From assembly GCA_963682055.1 (NCBI GenBank), contig OY821751.1:1054001-1118000 (forward strand): a stretch of 64,000 nucleotides of DNA, in the 5' to 3' direction. Position numbers and translations under genes: made by a program. Origin of the DNA: Primula veris (lineage: Eukaryota; Streptophyta; Magnoliopsida; Ericales; Primulaceae). Within the stretch, counting starts at the first letter, position 1, and each line of letters begins with the position of its first letter. The notes beneath the pieces are model-generated. The model had not been told where the DNA came from. It did no database searches and saw only the letters and a list, made by a program, of their open reading frames with translations. Positions 1 through 10,568 of this stretch are shown piece by piece.

Positions 1-995
1 ACTGGGAATTCATTTATTCTCTTAACTTTGCTGAAAAATCCGCTTGTTGAGCTTCCATCAATTCCAATCTTTCAGCCATCACTACATTCTTTCTTTCCGC
101 CACTTCGGCTCGTTTAACTGCCTCATGAGCTTCTCTTTCTAAATCCGCACGAGTACATTTACCTTTGATCGATGTTGTAGTCTTTGGTCTGTGTCCTAGG
201 CCACAAACATACCCAGTTCTTCTTCCAAATTTCAGCACAGACAACTCCTCATCTGTGAGGCTAATCCCTTCCTAAGCTGCATTAGTCTTATACTTCTTTA
301 AGTTCTCCTACAATGACCACAAAGTTTTCAGATATAAACAATCACCATGTAGTTGGCCATAAATAAAGAAAAAAGAAAGGATAATCTTACATGAAAATCC
401 TTAGCAGTTTCATTCACCCAAGTACCGTCATCCTTATGATGAGTACTCTGATAAAGCTCATCAAATTCAAGTTCCTTTTGCATGTCATGATTTCGCTGAA
501 AAATCAAACAAAAAGTAATTCAAAACAATCAAAATTGAGAGTAAAAAATATCTTTGTAATGTTGACATTTCAAATGACCCAAAATAACGTTTAAACCCTT
601 AATTGCTAACAAGATTTACCTTATCATATCTGATCTTTGAAAAATCCTTTGTTCCGACTATATGTGGATTTCTTAGTTTTGCTCTGTTCTTCTTGTTTCT
701 TTCACTTATAGCCTGATATAACACGAGTTTAGTAAAATAAAACAAAATAAATTTAAAACATAGTAATAACCAAAGGTACTCATTGGTACCTTAAACTTTG
801 GAGTGGTGAAAAAATCCTAAAGATACATCCAATCTGCCTTTTTTATTCGGGTGGATTTAAAAGTGTTGAAATGATGGTTCGATGCTCCAAGAATTTATCA
901 TGCAGATTAAAGTGCCAAGTATTATATCGTCTTGCCATTGAATGCTTGATGGATTCAATAACTATGTCCCCTTCACTGAATAGAAACTTGTCCTG
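1..995 (-). pseudogene. Ptta/En/Spm-type plant transposase (Transposase_24) remnant, copy A
   Basis: Read on the minus strand from about 995 to 14, five exon-like blocks with GT/AG borders follow the order of the plant Ptta/En/Spm transposase domain (PF03004): SIKHSMARRYNTWHFNLHDK; ADWMYL-stop-DFFTTPKFK; AISERNKKNRAKLRNPH with IVGTKDF; ELEFDELYQSTHHKDDGTWV; and SDEELSVLKF-like sequence leading into GRRTGYVCGLGH. The last block ends in a charged helix (residues like REAHEAVKRAEVAERKN) typical of the family's C-terminal coiled coil. In-frame stops occur in MYL*DFF, before EGISLTDEE and after FSAKLRE, so it is a decayed gene. The family is linked to CACTA-type transposons. The domain call rests on motif recognition. 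Confidence 0.72.
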
Positions 996-2865
996 ATAAA
1001 AAAAACATACCATTCATATTGATGAAGCTAATGAATAAAGTTTGTTTTGTTACTGTATTCGTTGGCTATCACTTTGAGATGCATGTTACTATATTTCACA
1101 ATAGGGTTTCATATAGCCAATTGTGAAATATAGTCAATTGTGTATTAATTTGTAGATTCAATTGATCCCCATAGTCCAATAACATACATTTCTGGTCCCT
1201 AAAGCTCAAAATATAACAATAAAGGTTCCTAAATATTAAGAATTCACACAATAGGGTTGCAAATTCCGAGAAATTGCCATATTTGGTTCCCCACATATAT
1301 TTTAATTAACAGTAATTGCATTATTTTAAACTGAAAAATATATTATATTTGGAAACTATTCTAGCAGGTTACTCGGGAAACTATTCTAGTAGGTATTCGA
1401 GGTTTGGTCTTGGTAAAAATATTGAAAACACTTAGATTTATAATAATAAATTTTGCCATGTTAGCACGAACACGAAAAAGCGTTTTTTATGACGACTTGG
1501 CCTTCAAATCATTAATTAACCCTCATAAGCTAGAACTTATGGTTGGAGTTGTTATTTTTGTGATCAAACACAAATAGATAACACTATTCACTAACTAAGT
1601 ATATTAACCTACACACCCTATAACACCTTTCGACTTTATTTAGGCGTTGTAGTTTAAATACAAGTATTTTATTATATGAGAATAAGAAAATAACAGGTTC
1701 TTTCACCATAAACTACTAATATTTAAGGATAACCATATCACTTCAGTTTATAAAGAAAAATAACACGGAACTCCAAATTATGTTTGAAGGTAATATTCCT
1801 CCAACATAAAATATTCCTATTTTTTGGTGTATAAATTTTGGTATCAAGGTTGTGTCTCTTTCTAAAGAAAATTGTGGTGTTTTGACATTGTGGAATTTCA
1901 AGCACATAGAAATGAGGAATAGGGTTTCTTTATTCGATTAAAAATGATAATCTCAACGTATTATAGAATGTTTAATGTGATGTTCTATATAACAGACAAT
2001 GTTATTATAATGAGTATATCAATCTGAAAGTAGGGTGAATTTTATTATAGTTATAACATTGAATTGAAATTTGACTAGCCAATGACAACTGATGAATAAA
2101 TTAACCATAAAAAAATATTCAAAGTTAGACTTTGCCAAAGACTTTGTGTGTAAAATGTACTTTTGTGGAACATGTTTTTTTCTCTTTTTCAGTAATGGAG
2201 AAAGAACTTGGTTCGAAATTTGTTTGTATCTTTTGTTGAGTTATAGAGAAAGAACTGTAAGTTAATTGCTTTACATGCTTAACTTAGCTCAGAAATAATT
2301 TTAATATATATAAAAAAAACACATTTATTCCCAAATATTAAAAAAAAAATCAGATTTTTTTGACCAAATATGTCTCTCTTTCTTACCCAAAAAAGCCACA
2401 ACTAATTCTTTTAACTTTTAATTTTGTTAACATAATTAGTATAAATTGTATGACTATAGTGCTATATTATTATATATTCATGCAGAAAAAATTACACCGT
2501 AAAATGCTATATTGCTACGCTATTTCCTATGTTGCTATGCTAATAGGAACTAAATTATGTTTATCCACACTTTGAAGCATAGGCTTAAAAATGATCTATC
2601 ATGCATCATTGTTGCCCCTCATGATACATAATTAAATCCTTTGATATGTTTTCAGTGCCATTCTCTCCAATCTTACTTTGAATAAAGTAAGGTATCTTTT
2701 TCGAGGTTAGCCAAATTACTTTCTCAATAAAATACATATCATATCAACAAACACATAAAAAAAAATACTCAATTATTATTCATTTCGGTTACTAGTAACC
2801 ATCAGCCTTTCGGCTAAAGACTGGCATATATTCTTTCTGTTATCCTTTTTTTACTAGTTTTGTAG
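996..2865. other. AT-rich intergenic DNA, copy A
   Basis: I see no supported gene. About 2050-2310 recurs in diverged form near 39360-39750 and in part near 36760-36840, so this piece is a dispersed local repeat. Short open frames here lack recognisable domains and appear identically in copy B only because the whole segment is duplicated. Confidence 0.6.
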
Positions 2866-2873
2866 TATAAAAA
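2866..2873 (+). promoter_or_regulatory. TATA box of the 84-codon gene, copy A
   Basis: TATAAAAA lies 115 bp before the ATG at 2981. The sequence between is a CA-rich leader (CAACAACAACACACTTACAC) typical of plant 5' untranslated regions. The same box and leader are kept in copies B and C. Confidence 0.55.
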
Positions 2874-2980
2874 GCCCCCTTATTCTTGTGAACTTTTGAA
2901 CCAACAACAACACACTTACACACATCTCTAGTAAGCATATTTTTCTAGTTTTTGGGTATTTTTTGTGTCACATACACTAG

Positions 2981-3235
2981 ATGGCACAAAATAAGGAAAA
3001 TCTTATTAAGATTGGATTGGAAGGTTTTAACATGTTGGAAAATAAGAGGCACGTCGCCAAAAAATCGATCATTCCTCGACATTTTTTCATGCAGTCGCTT
3101 ACGTATGGAAAGCCTAAAGCTCCTCTGGTGAAAGAAGAAGTTATTGATAGTACTCAAGCTGTGAAGTTATATGGTGGGATTATGGTTAGGGAGTATATTG
3201 GCAAGAAAAATACTAAAGCTGGTAAAGCTTATTAA
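2981..3235 (+). CDS. Small basic protein of unknown function, copy A
   Basis: An 84-codon frame starts MAQNKENLIKIGLEGFNMLE and ends KKNTKAGKAY-stop. I do not recognise the family. It is lysine-rich and has no signal peptide or membrane segment. The C-terminal half contains EEVIDSTQAVKLYGGI, which looks like a conserved folded motif. The start is supported by a TATA box 115 bp upstream and a CA-rich leader with no intervening ATG. The same frame is intact in copy B (identical protein) and in the more diverged copy C (three substitutions). Survival in three copies together with promoter and leader suggests a real gene. However, all three A-to-C coding changes are non-synonymous, so purifying selection is not shown. 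Confidence 0.6.
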   Translation: MAQNKENLIKIGLEGFNMLENKRHVAKKSIIPRHFFMQSLTYGKPKAPLVKEEVIDSTQAVKLYGGIMVREYIGKKNTKAGKAY

Positions 3236-3392
3236 AATCTCTCTTTTGTCATGCTTATATTATATAATACCATATCCTAAGAAACTACCTCAAATAAAAC
3301 CATATAATCGTCCTACATTAGCCATATGTGTGCTAATAGAAGGACGTTATGTTGTCGTGTTCCTTTTAGTACTATATATGTAAGTGTGCGAG

Positions 3393-3422
3393 TTTTTTTT
3401 TTTTTTTGGGGGGGGGGGGGGG
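3393..3422. repeat. T15-G15 homopolymer junction, copy A
   Basis: Fifteen T are followed directly by fifteen G. Copy B has T15-G14 and copy C has T17-G4. This is a length-variable site and prone to sequencing error. Confidence 0.9.
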
Positions 3423-3490
3423 TGGTCTAGATTGTCATAGTACAGATAAGACTCATCTTATGTATTTTGTAACATAATATAAATGAATAT

Positions 3491-3853
3491 ATGCTATATG
3501 CTTGTATCAGAGAAGAATGCTCTTGATTATATTTTTGTGGGGTTCGATGGGTCGCAACAAAGAGCAAATTACCGTGCATACAAAAAATTAAATCAAACCA
3601 ATCGGCACATATATTGAACTTCTATGCCATTTTTAACAAGAAGCAATACATCCCTGATTCTGCAGTCTCTTATCCAGATTACAACACGAATTTTGTACAA
3701 CTTATGTCACGGGAATTAACTGAAAGTTGGAACTAGAGGCCTATTCGATTGAAATCTTTAAACCAATATAATCTTGTTGACCGAAGTTGTGAAAAATACG
3801 AAATTTACAGCTCTTCAGCAGAGGAAACCAAAAAGGTTAGATTGTCAAGCTAA
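3491..3853 (+). pseudogene. Interrupted version of the 120-codon frame open in copy C
   Basis: In copy C (43273-43635) this stretch is one open frame of 120 codons. Here codon 12 is TGA instead of TGT (at 3524) and a TAG at 3734 replaces TTG. Contained pieces include LNFYAIFNKKQYIPDSAVSY and VQLMSRELTESW. I recognise no family. It may never have been a gene; the open version could equally be chance. Confidence 0.3.
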
Positions 3854-4172
3854 CCAATCCAACTTGACGCATCTTTTGGAAAACTAAGGGGGAAAATAAA
3901 ATAAATAAATGAGCTTAAAGCTGCAACCAAATAAGCTTGGTAGGAGGAAACTGCAGCCAATACTTCTTGAAAATCCACAATTTTCTGCTAAAAAAATTTC
4001 ATTACCAAGAAAGCAGCTAACACAACTCTTAACTAAAGCCAGTTATCATGTTGTTAACAGCTTGAGTTCTATCTTCCTAAAGATTGTAGCTTTTTCAGGC
4101 TAGAAACCATACACCGCGGCTTCTAAACAAATAATCTGTAAAAGGGTATTTTCAAAAAGTCACTATTTTCAA

Positions 4173-4985
4173 AAAGAGTAAAATTGGTTGATGAGGTTGA
4201 GAAAAAGGGTGGGAATAACCAGAAGACTTCGCGTTCGGTTTCATCCTCAAGAGGTAAAGGTAAAGGCCCTCATTCGTCTCGTTATGGTTAAAATTGCTTG
4301 TTGGAATATTCGAGGAATGAATAGCCTCGAGAAAAAAGAAAATGTTTTTAATCTTATTGTTGCTCATAATATTAGTTGCATTGGGTTAGTTGAAACAAAA
4401 ATTTCTAATTTGAATAAGGAAGCCGTTTGTAGTCGTTTATTATCAAATTGGAAATTTATTGATAATTTTGCTTGGATTCTAGTTGCTTGGGATTTTCGTT
4501 GTGGGATTTAGTTACGATTAGTCTAACCACTCAAGTGATCTCTTGTCGGATAAAGGCATGTAATAGTCCTATTGTTGCATACTTTTCTTTTGTGTATGGG
4601 TTTAATATTGTGGCCCAAAGAAGGTGTTTATACAGTAATCTTCTTAGCGTTGCATCCATCTTTAATAATTTACCGTGGTGTGTTCTTGGTGACTTTAACG
4701 CTTTGAGGAGACCGACTGATAATAGGGGTGGAAATAATATTTTAGGGAACGAACAAGATGAATTCCCTAATTAAGTTCATTAATGATGCTGGTCTTGATG
4801 ATTTGAGATCCAGGGGTATGTTTTTTACATGGTGTAATAATAATCCATTATCGCCAACCTTTCGAAAACTTGATAGAGCTCTTATTAATGATGTTTGGCT
4901 CTCATATTTTTCCGATAATTGACCATTAGTCGTGACTAATCATTTTTCTCCGATAAAAACTTGTACTACTCGTTAGCATAATTAA
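4173..4985 (+). pseudogene. LINE (L1-type) fragment: ORF1 end plus ORF2 endonuclease, copy A
   Basis: ORF1 ends with a serine/glycine/lysine-rich tail (SSSRGKGKGPHSSRYG) whose stop TAA overlaps the ORF2 start in ATGGTTAA at 4284-4291. ORF2 opens MVKIACWNIRGMNSLEKKEN, the usual start of the APE-like endonuclease of plant L1 LINEs. Later endonuclease blocks follow in other frames: IGLVETKIS, ILVAWD, FVYGFN, WCVLGDFNALRRPTDNRGG and TWCNNN with KLDRALIN. At least two frameshifts and a TGA break it, and the reverse transcriptase that should follow is missing. It is a 3'-truncated dead copy; the sequence from 5072 onward is another element. Confidence 0.85.
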
Positions 4986-5071
4986 CTCATTGTTGAACTG
5001 AAGTTAGTGATTCCATAATTGTAACTCAAAAAAGTGTCTAACCATATTGTCTTGTACGTTCTGATTATTAC

Positions 5072-5644
5072 TAGGGTGCGAAAAAAATCCGCAAACCCAT
5101 CCCGTAACCCAACACGTATGGATTGGGGCGGGTTGGGGTGGGTTGACTTGTCCAAAAAAAATCAATCCGTCCCACCCCAATCCGCTATATATTTTACGGG
5201 TTGGGTTAGGGTTGAAGTTCACAAACCGCGGGTTAATCCGTTTCAACCTGCAATATATATATGATTATAAATATATATATTGTGTGTATTTAAGATAACA
5301 ACATTTTATTCTTGTTATATTTTAGTTTTATTACTTGTTCGCGAATGTTTTAAAACGTATTTTGATTGGTTTTAATTTATATTTCTCTTTGAAATATTCA
5401 ATTTATTTTAAAATTTAGGTTGATTATGCAAACTATGAAAAAAAAAAGAGACCAAAATAAAAATTTAAGAATCAATCTAAACCCAACTCGCCCCAACCCG
5501 CAATTTATTTTACGGGTTGGGCTGGAGTTTTAATTGTAACGGATTGGGTTGGTTTGGGTTGACATTTAAATTTTATCAATCGGCTCAAATCTGTCCCAGC
5601 ATTTATTTTACGGGTTGGGTCAATCCGCCACGTGCCCACCCCTA
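5072..5644. mobile_element. hAT-like non-autonomous element rich in GGGTTGGG motifs, copy A
   Basis: It begins TAGGGTGCG and ends CACCCCTA, an imperfect terminal inverted repeat. Inside are many copies of ACGGGTTGGG and its complement around an AT-rich centre. An 8-bp target duplication is only partly readable (TTATTACT against TAGCTACT here; TAACTACT in copy B, 6 of 8 matching). The end sequence and 8-bp duplication fit hAT elements, but no transposase is present. Superfamily is an inference. Confidence 0.5.
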
Positions 5645-7011
5645 GCTACTGATTTGGAGATGAAGACTTTTTGGTGGTCTTTTTTTTTTATAATCAATAT
5701 CCGGTTCATTTTATTGATAAAGTAACAAAAATATTCTTTCATGAGGCAAGCCTCCATGATAGTTTTTCCGATAAAAAAACATTAACGGAAAATTATAGAA
5801 TTACGACCTACATTCAAAAGTCATCTAGTGCTAATAATTATATCTTATTATGGACATGGCAAAAAGACAATAGAATTAACACTTTTAATCTCCATTTTTC
5901 AAAAGCAAAAATAATATGCGATTACTTGCTCTTTACTACTTATGCCCTATATTTCTATACAGCGCCGTGTCATAAGACTATGCTTGCGGGCGTATCTTAG
6001 CTATGTAACCAAGTGTACCCTCAAACTCCTATTTTGAATCATAAAAGGTCTTCGATTAAGACTGAGATAATCGTATCTAGTCTATAGGTCTTAGACTCTT
6101 AACAGTGTATAAGTAAAAATATAACAAAAGTAAACAACTTGTACCTTTATAGTTGAATAAAATATGGGAGCTTCGATCGACTCTTCGTTTATGATACGCC
6201 TGCATGATTCATCAGGATTCCATCTAGCTGAAATCTGGCAAATATATGAGAAAATCGAGTTAACATTTCCCCTTAAATACGTTATGGAACTAAAAACATA
6301 CATCAACAACCAGATAAAATTATATATTACTCCAGGTTTTAAAGAAATTCACTCTTTCACAGAAATGTCGAAAATCATTGATGGCCTGTCCTGGTGCAAC
6401 TACTAATCAGATAAGCTGGATTTTCAAACATCATCAAATGCTTCAAGCCTTTAATTTCAGGACAAAAAGAAACCCTGCCTTTAAGCTGATCAAACAAATA
6501 CACTCTATCTGTTAAGCAATAAAAAAAAAAAAAAAAAAACAGCTTGATATCCTGTTAAGAAACTATAAAAGCAAGAATATAAAAACTCTTCTAAGAAATA
6601 ATACAATACTCCTTATAAGAAATCACGTTAAGGTAATATACTTATCGGCTACGTGGGCTCGCTGAGGCGTCAGGGTTTTTAACACTTTTCTGCCTTTTAT
6701 TAGAAGAATGATTCTTCATTATCTTTCACGAGGTCGGAAAATTGTTATTATTCATGTACATAGAACCCGTAAGTTTCATCATTCGAAGTAGCATATATGA
6801 GAAAAAAATGTATCGTTAATTTATAATCAATATTCTTTCTATAATGCACACATTGTACTTTTATGTATAATTGATATACATTTACAAGTCAGAAGCTTAC
6901 ACGTTAGTCAATAATATTGCATATCCACAAGATGTTTTTTTTAGAGTAAACGGATTGATAAATATATTAACGAGGCAAAGTCTTGCAAAATTAAACGAAC
7001 TACAAGCTACG
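5645..7011. other. Intergenic DNA without supported gene, copy A
   Basis: Two open frames (5671-6000 and 6164-6406, plus strand) have no recognisable domain. There is an A18 run at about 6522-6539 in a stretch resembling the repeat units of 50600-52330 (TGATCAAACAAATACACTC). 5.65-6.0 kb belongs to a patch of raised divergence between copies A and B. Confidence 0.5.
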
Positions 7012-7770
7012 TAATACTAACTCTACTTTACGCAAGACTAGTCACCGACAAACTCGGGACTTAGTCTCCAATATTTAGCAATAAATCTATTCCTAGCATT
7101 ATTTTTTACATTATATAAAAGATTCATTCTGTTTACAAAATAAAATTCTACTATTTTGATCACATTGCCGGGAGTTGAAATTTTTCTGTGTTTCACTCTC
7201 GCGTTTCTTTCTCTCTATACACAATAGACCGAAGATGATAGAAGTCACTTTGCTAAGTTAGCGGACGGTATTTTACCTTTGAATGTGACTAAAGCCCACT
7301 TTAACCACTCATTTCACGTGGAACACGAGCCGATAAAGCCCGACTTAGAACACCCTATTGACCAAATCCTCCTTGAGAACTCACATTGGAAAAAAAGATG
7401 GTCTATGCTTTCTGCGCTCTTTAGACATAAAGGACAACCATTAACTCTTACAATGCCCATCCTTTGTAACCGATCAAAAGTAGCGAGTTTGTTAAGAACC
7501 AGTAGCCATAGAATAAACCGGCACCTAGGTGGAGAAATGTTCGCCCACACTATACGGTGCCAATCAACTTTTTGTTTCTTGGTTTGAATTAACTCACGAG
7601 CGGAACTTACGGAAAATCCATGAATTGGATCCGGTTTCCAAATAATTTTCATTGTCGGAGAGGGTAGCTCATTATTGGATACCGTATACGCTGTTGTTGT
7701 CGACGGGTGGGTTGTTGTCGTCGTCGATGTTGTTGTCATTGTTGCCCTAGGCTCTCTATTCCTTGGTGCT
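7012..7770 (-). mobile_element. Fragment of gypsy/LINE composite element with LINE zinc-binding domain, copy A
   Basis: On the minus strand a 196-codon frame (7314-7904) contains IIWKPDPIHGFSVSSARELI and then CPLCLKSAESIDHLFFQCEF. This is the zf-RVT domain (PF13966) found at the C-terminus of plant LINE reverse transcriptases. After a frameshift the LINE end continues as LWRERNARVKHGKLSTPENV and a tail resembling VKNNARNRFIAKHWRLSP. Upstream of the zinc-binding part is a T/N/D-rich stretch shared with the gag region of the LTR element at 47679-49619. The whole block 7012-7770 is homologous to the interior of that element but has no LTRs here. It is a dead fragment. Confidence 0.75.
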
Positions 7771-9133
7771 TGGGAATGTTGAGGGTGAGAGGCTTGTGCT
7801 TGGGAATGTTCGATTAGTGAGGCGGTGGGAAAGGGCATGTAATGGTAAAGGGCATGTAATATTGGTTTGGTTGTGCAGGGTCTATAGAAAAATGGTACTA
7901 GCAATCCGGTTGGACTATTAATGAGATTTGAAGAGAAACTACAGACTAATAATCCTTTTAAACCGGGCAGTGTTGAATATCATATCATATGATAGTGGTA
8001 CCTCTTTTGACATAATTTGATACATGTACCTGACCGGATATGTAGCGCGGAGTTTGATTGCATTGGCAAATGCAATGTTTGCAGGGCCCACCACACTCAT
8101 TGGACAATTCCGAGTGGCAAATAATGCAATCAAACAATCATTAAGGGAAAATATTTAATCCTTAGTTTCATATTTAAATTACTTAATATTTTAAGTTATT
8201 GAAGAATATTCCTAAACTAGCCGGAATAGTTTTTATTATCTATATAAAAAAAATGTATGCATGGAAGCAAAGTCAACTTACATGATATACAAAATAGCCT
8301 TTAGGCAATGATAAAAATAAAGATAAAAGCCAAGTTATATTTTTCTGATTTTAACCTAAAGATTTATTAGCCCAGATCCGTAGAGGCCCTGGTATAAGCC
8401 AAGACATCCAGATAGTTTATGAACCGGTTCCTGAATAGACGTAAAAGATAAAAGTTTTTTTTTCCTTTTGTATATTAAGTCTTTTTTTCTTCTACAACAC
8501 AAAAATGACATACTTTTTTTCGACGGTATATTGTATAATGTAATAAAAAAAATATTTTATTTGACGATATATCGTGTAATGTAATAAAAAATATATTTTA
8601 TTTATTATGACATAATTTCGATTTTGTAATTTTATGGGATCTTTTTTTATCCATTGTATGAATTTTTTTGGACTAAGTTAAAAACGCGTCAAAAAAATTA
8701 TAAAGGTGTAAAAAGGGCGGGTGGGATAATGGTACTTTCTACTCGAATTGAAACGAGCATCATGCGTTCTAGAATATTACTTTCTGAACATGAAATTGTA
8801 ATCTATTGAATTTTTTTGAATAATATCTAATAAACTGGAATACAACTAATTTAACTAATATATTTGCCTATGGGTTGGTTGAATATCAAACACTTTCCAA
8901 TAAATACAATTTATTTATTTATTAACCTCTATTTAAACATCAAATCTATAACATACTAACAATATACGTTTACCTTATCGACTAACAATTTCCGGATACT
9001 CGTAATTCCCTATCCAATTTTGGTACGACCAATATATGTAAAAGTATTTTAGCAACAAAGAAATTTGGAAAACTTTTAATGAACAATATGGTTTGCGAAA
9101 AAATTAAAAGTATCATTAAAATAATTTAAAAAT
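7771..9133. other. AT-rich intergenic DNA, copy A
   Basis: I see no supported gene. A direct repeat GGGAAAGGGCATGTAATGGT / AAAGGGCATGTAAT lies near 7828-7860. TGTATAATGTAATAAAAA-type strings are repeated near 8530-8590. Confidence 0.5.
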
Positions 9134-9204
9134 GCGGCTGCCGAGGATCAAACTTGGGTCAACCATGTGACAGGCAAGAATACTTACCACAATACTACAA
9201 CAAC
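9134..9204 (-). pseudogene. Degenerate tRNA-Asp(GTC)-like sequence, copy A
   Basis: The minus strand reads GTTGTTGTAGTATTGTGGTA at the 5' end, then CTGTCAC as the anticodon loop (anticodon GTC), and ends CTCGGCAGCCGC. It aligns along its whole 71 bp with plant tRNA-Asp. The anticodon stem (CTTGC/ATGGT) has two mismatches and otherwise only G-U pairs; the acceptor and T stems each have one mismatch. A T-run follows. I judge it a tRNA pseudogene or tRNA-derived repeat, not a working tRNA. Confidence 0.7.
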
Positions 9205-10512
9205 ACTTTTTTGTTATTTGTTTTAAGTTTTTTTTATATATAAACTCTTTCAATTTCGTCTTTTGAATATCAGCTACAAAGTTATATTTCTTGAATAACT
9301 ACTTTTTATTTTAATAAATTTATCACAAAACAACTTTATTGATTACAAAGCACAAGACCTGATTTAGGTTCTAAGTCACCATTCCCATCCTTTAGCTAAT
9401 TTCGAATGAAAGAGTAAATCCTAATAGAAATAAGATTTGAGCAACGATTTTGAATTACTTGCCTTTTTCATTCTTTTAAATCTTTGTAAAATTTAAAACT
9501 CGTTAAATACTAATAGCTCTCACGGGTTATAATTGATACATTCGGTTACCGTAAATGGAAATAATTAGCTAATCAGTTGGAAACCTATTGATTATTGATG
9601 GAGATGTGGTCGGTTAAAATGGCTTCGCTATATATGCAACACCATTTATATATAGTCGCTATACTACAACGATCTTGTTGTTCTCTTTTCTTCTTTTTAC
9701 TTATTTAACTATTGTCCTCTGTAGTCTATACTACAACGACCTTGTTGATAGTAATTTTAAGTTGTTTGAATAGCAGATATAAATTAAATTGTCTTTCTCC
9801 ATAACCAATCTGAATAATTTCTTTTTATTTTATAAAATTTCTCACAAAGAAATTTATTGAGTTAGAAAAAAAAAGGTTAGATTTAGGTTTCAAGTTAGGA
9901 TTTCCGATTTCTATATTGGTAATTTCGAAGGAAAGAGTAAATCTTAATACAAATACACCATATGAGAAACTATTTTGTTACTTGCCTTTGACATTCTTTT
10001 AAAAATTTTCAAATTTAAAAACTCAACAAATATTATAAGAAAACCATCACCAGTTACATCTCCTAGTTGTCCATACATTTAATACTCCGGTTACGCCAAA
10101 AAGGGGAAAAATGAGCTAGTCAGTTGGAGACCTATGGAAATGTGACTAGGTTTGAATGACTTGGCTCTGCAACAACATTTTAGTCGTTAACTAGTTGTCT
10201 TATAATATCGATCACCGGCCAATTTATCAATACTAGCCACACAAATTTGAATCATATGCAACCCCGACCTAACACCTAACGTTTTCTTTAGAATATGCAT
10301 AAGTTAAAAAATAAGACGTGTTGCTCAGACTAGAATACATCTTAGTATATAGATATATTAGAAAATATCCATTAAGTCACATTTTTTAAATTTAATCCCA
10401 CAAAAGTCGCATACAAGTTCACTCTCCCAAAAAGTCATACTTTCTGAAAAATATAAGTACTCCTGCAAATCTAAATTTTTGATCTTTCATCCTCATCTAA
10501 TTTAACAACCCA

Positions 10513-10514
<2 letters not shown>
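9205..10514. other. AT-rich region upstream of the PMD gene, copy A
   Basis: No gene is supported. Two related stretches (about 9240-9640 and 9770-10150) share phrases such as GATTTAGGTT..AAGT, CGAAGGAAAGAGTAAATC and CAGTTGGA.ACCTAT, so this looks like an old internal duplication of roughly 550 bp. Confidence 0.5.

Positions 10515-10548
<34 letters not shown>
10515..10548. repeat. Poly-C tract (34 C) before the PMD start codon, copy A
   Basis: Thirty-four uninterrupted C end 20 bp before the ATG. Copy B has 40. On the minus strand this is a G-run able to form quadruplexes. The length is likely unstable and uncertain in assembly. Confidence 0.9.
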
Positions 10549-10551
<3 letters not shown>

Positions 10552-10568
10552 TTCCCCCTTTTTCTTCC

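Noticed and set aside
3909..4103. 64-codon frame in copies A and B starting MSLKLQPNK
   Set aside because: The matching stretch of copy C has a stop (AAAGCAG to ATAGCAG), and no domain is visible.
5004..5264. Overlapping frames with NPTRMDWGGLGW-like sequence
   Set aside because: Produced by the GGGTTGGG motifs of the hAT-like repeat on both strands.
5671..6000. 109-codon frame in copy A
   Set aside because: Interrupted in copy B and in a diverged patch; no known domain.
6164..6406. 80-codon frame starting MGASIDSSFM, conserved in copies A and B
   Set aside because: No recognisable domain or promoter, and conservation equals that of the surrounding non-coding DNA.
7279..7587. 102-codon plus-strand frame, also in copy B and in longer form at 48178
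   Set aside because: It lies exactly antisense to the zf-RVT domain of the LINE fragment; conservation comes from the element.
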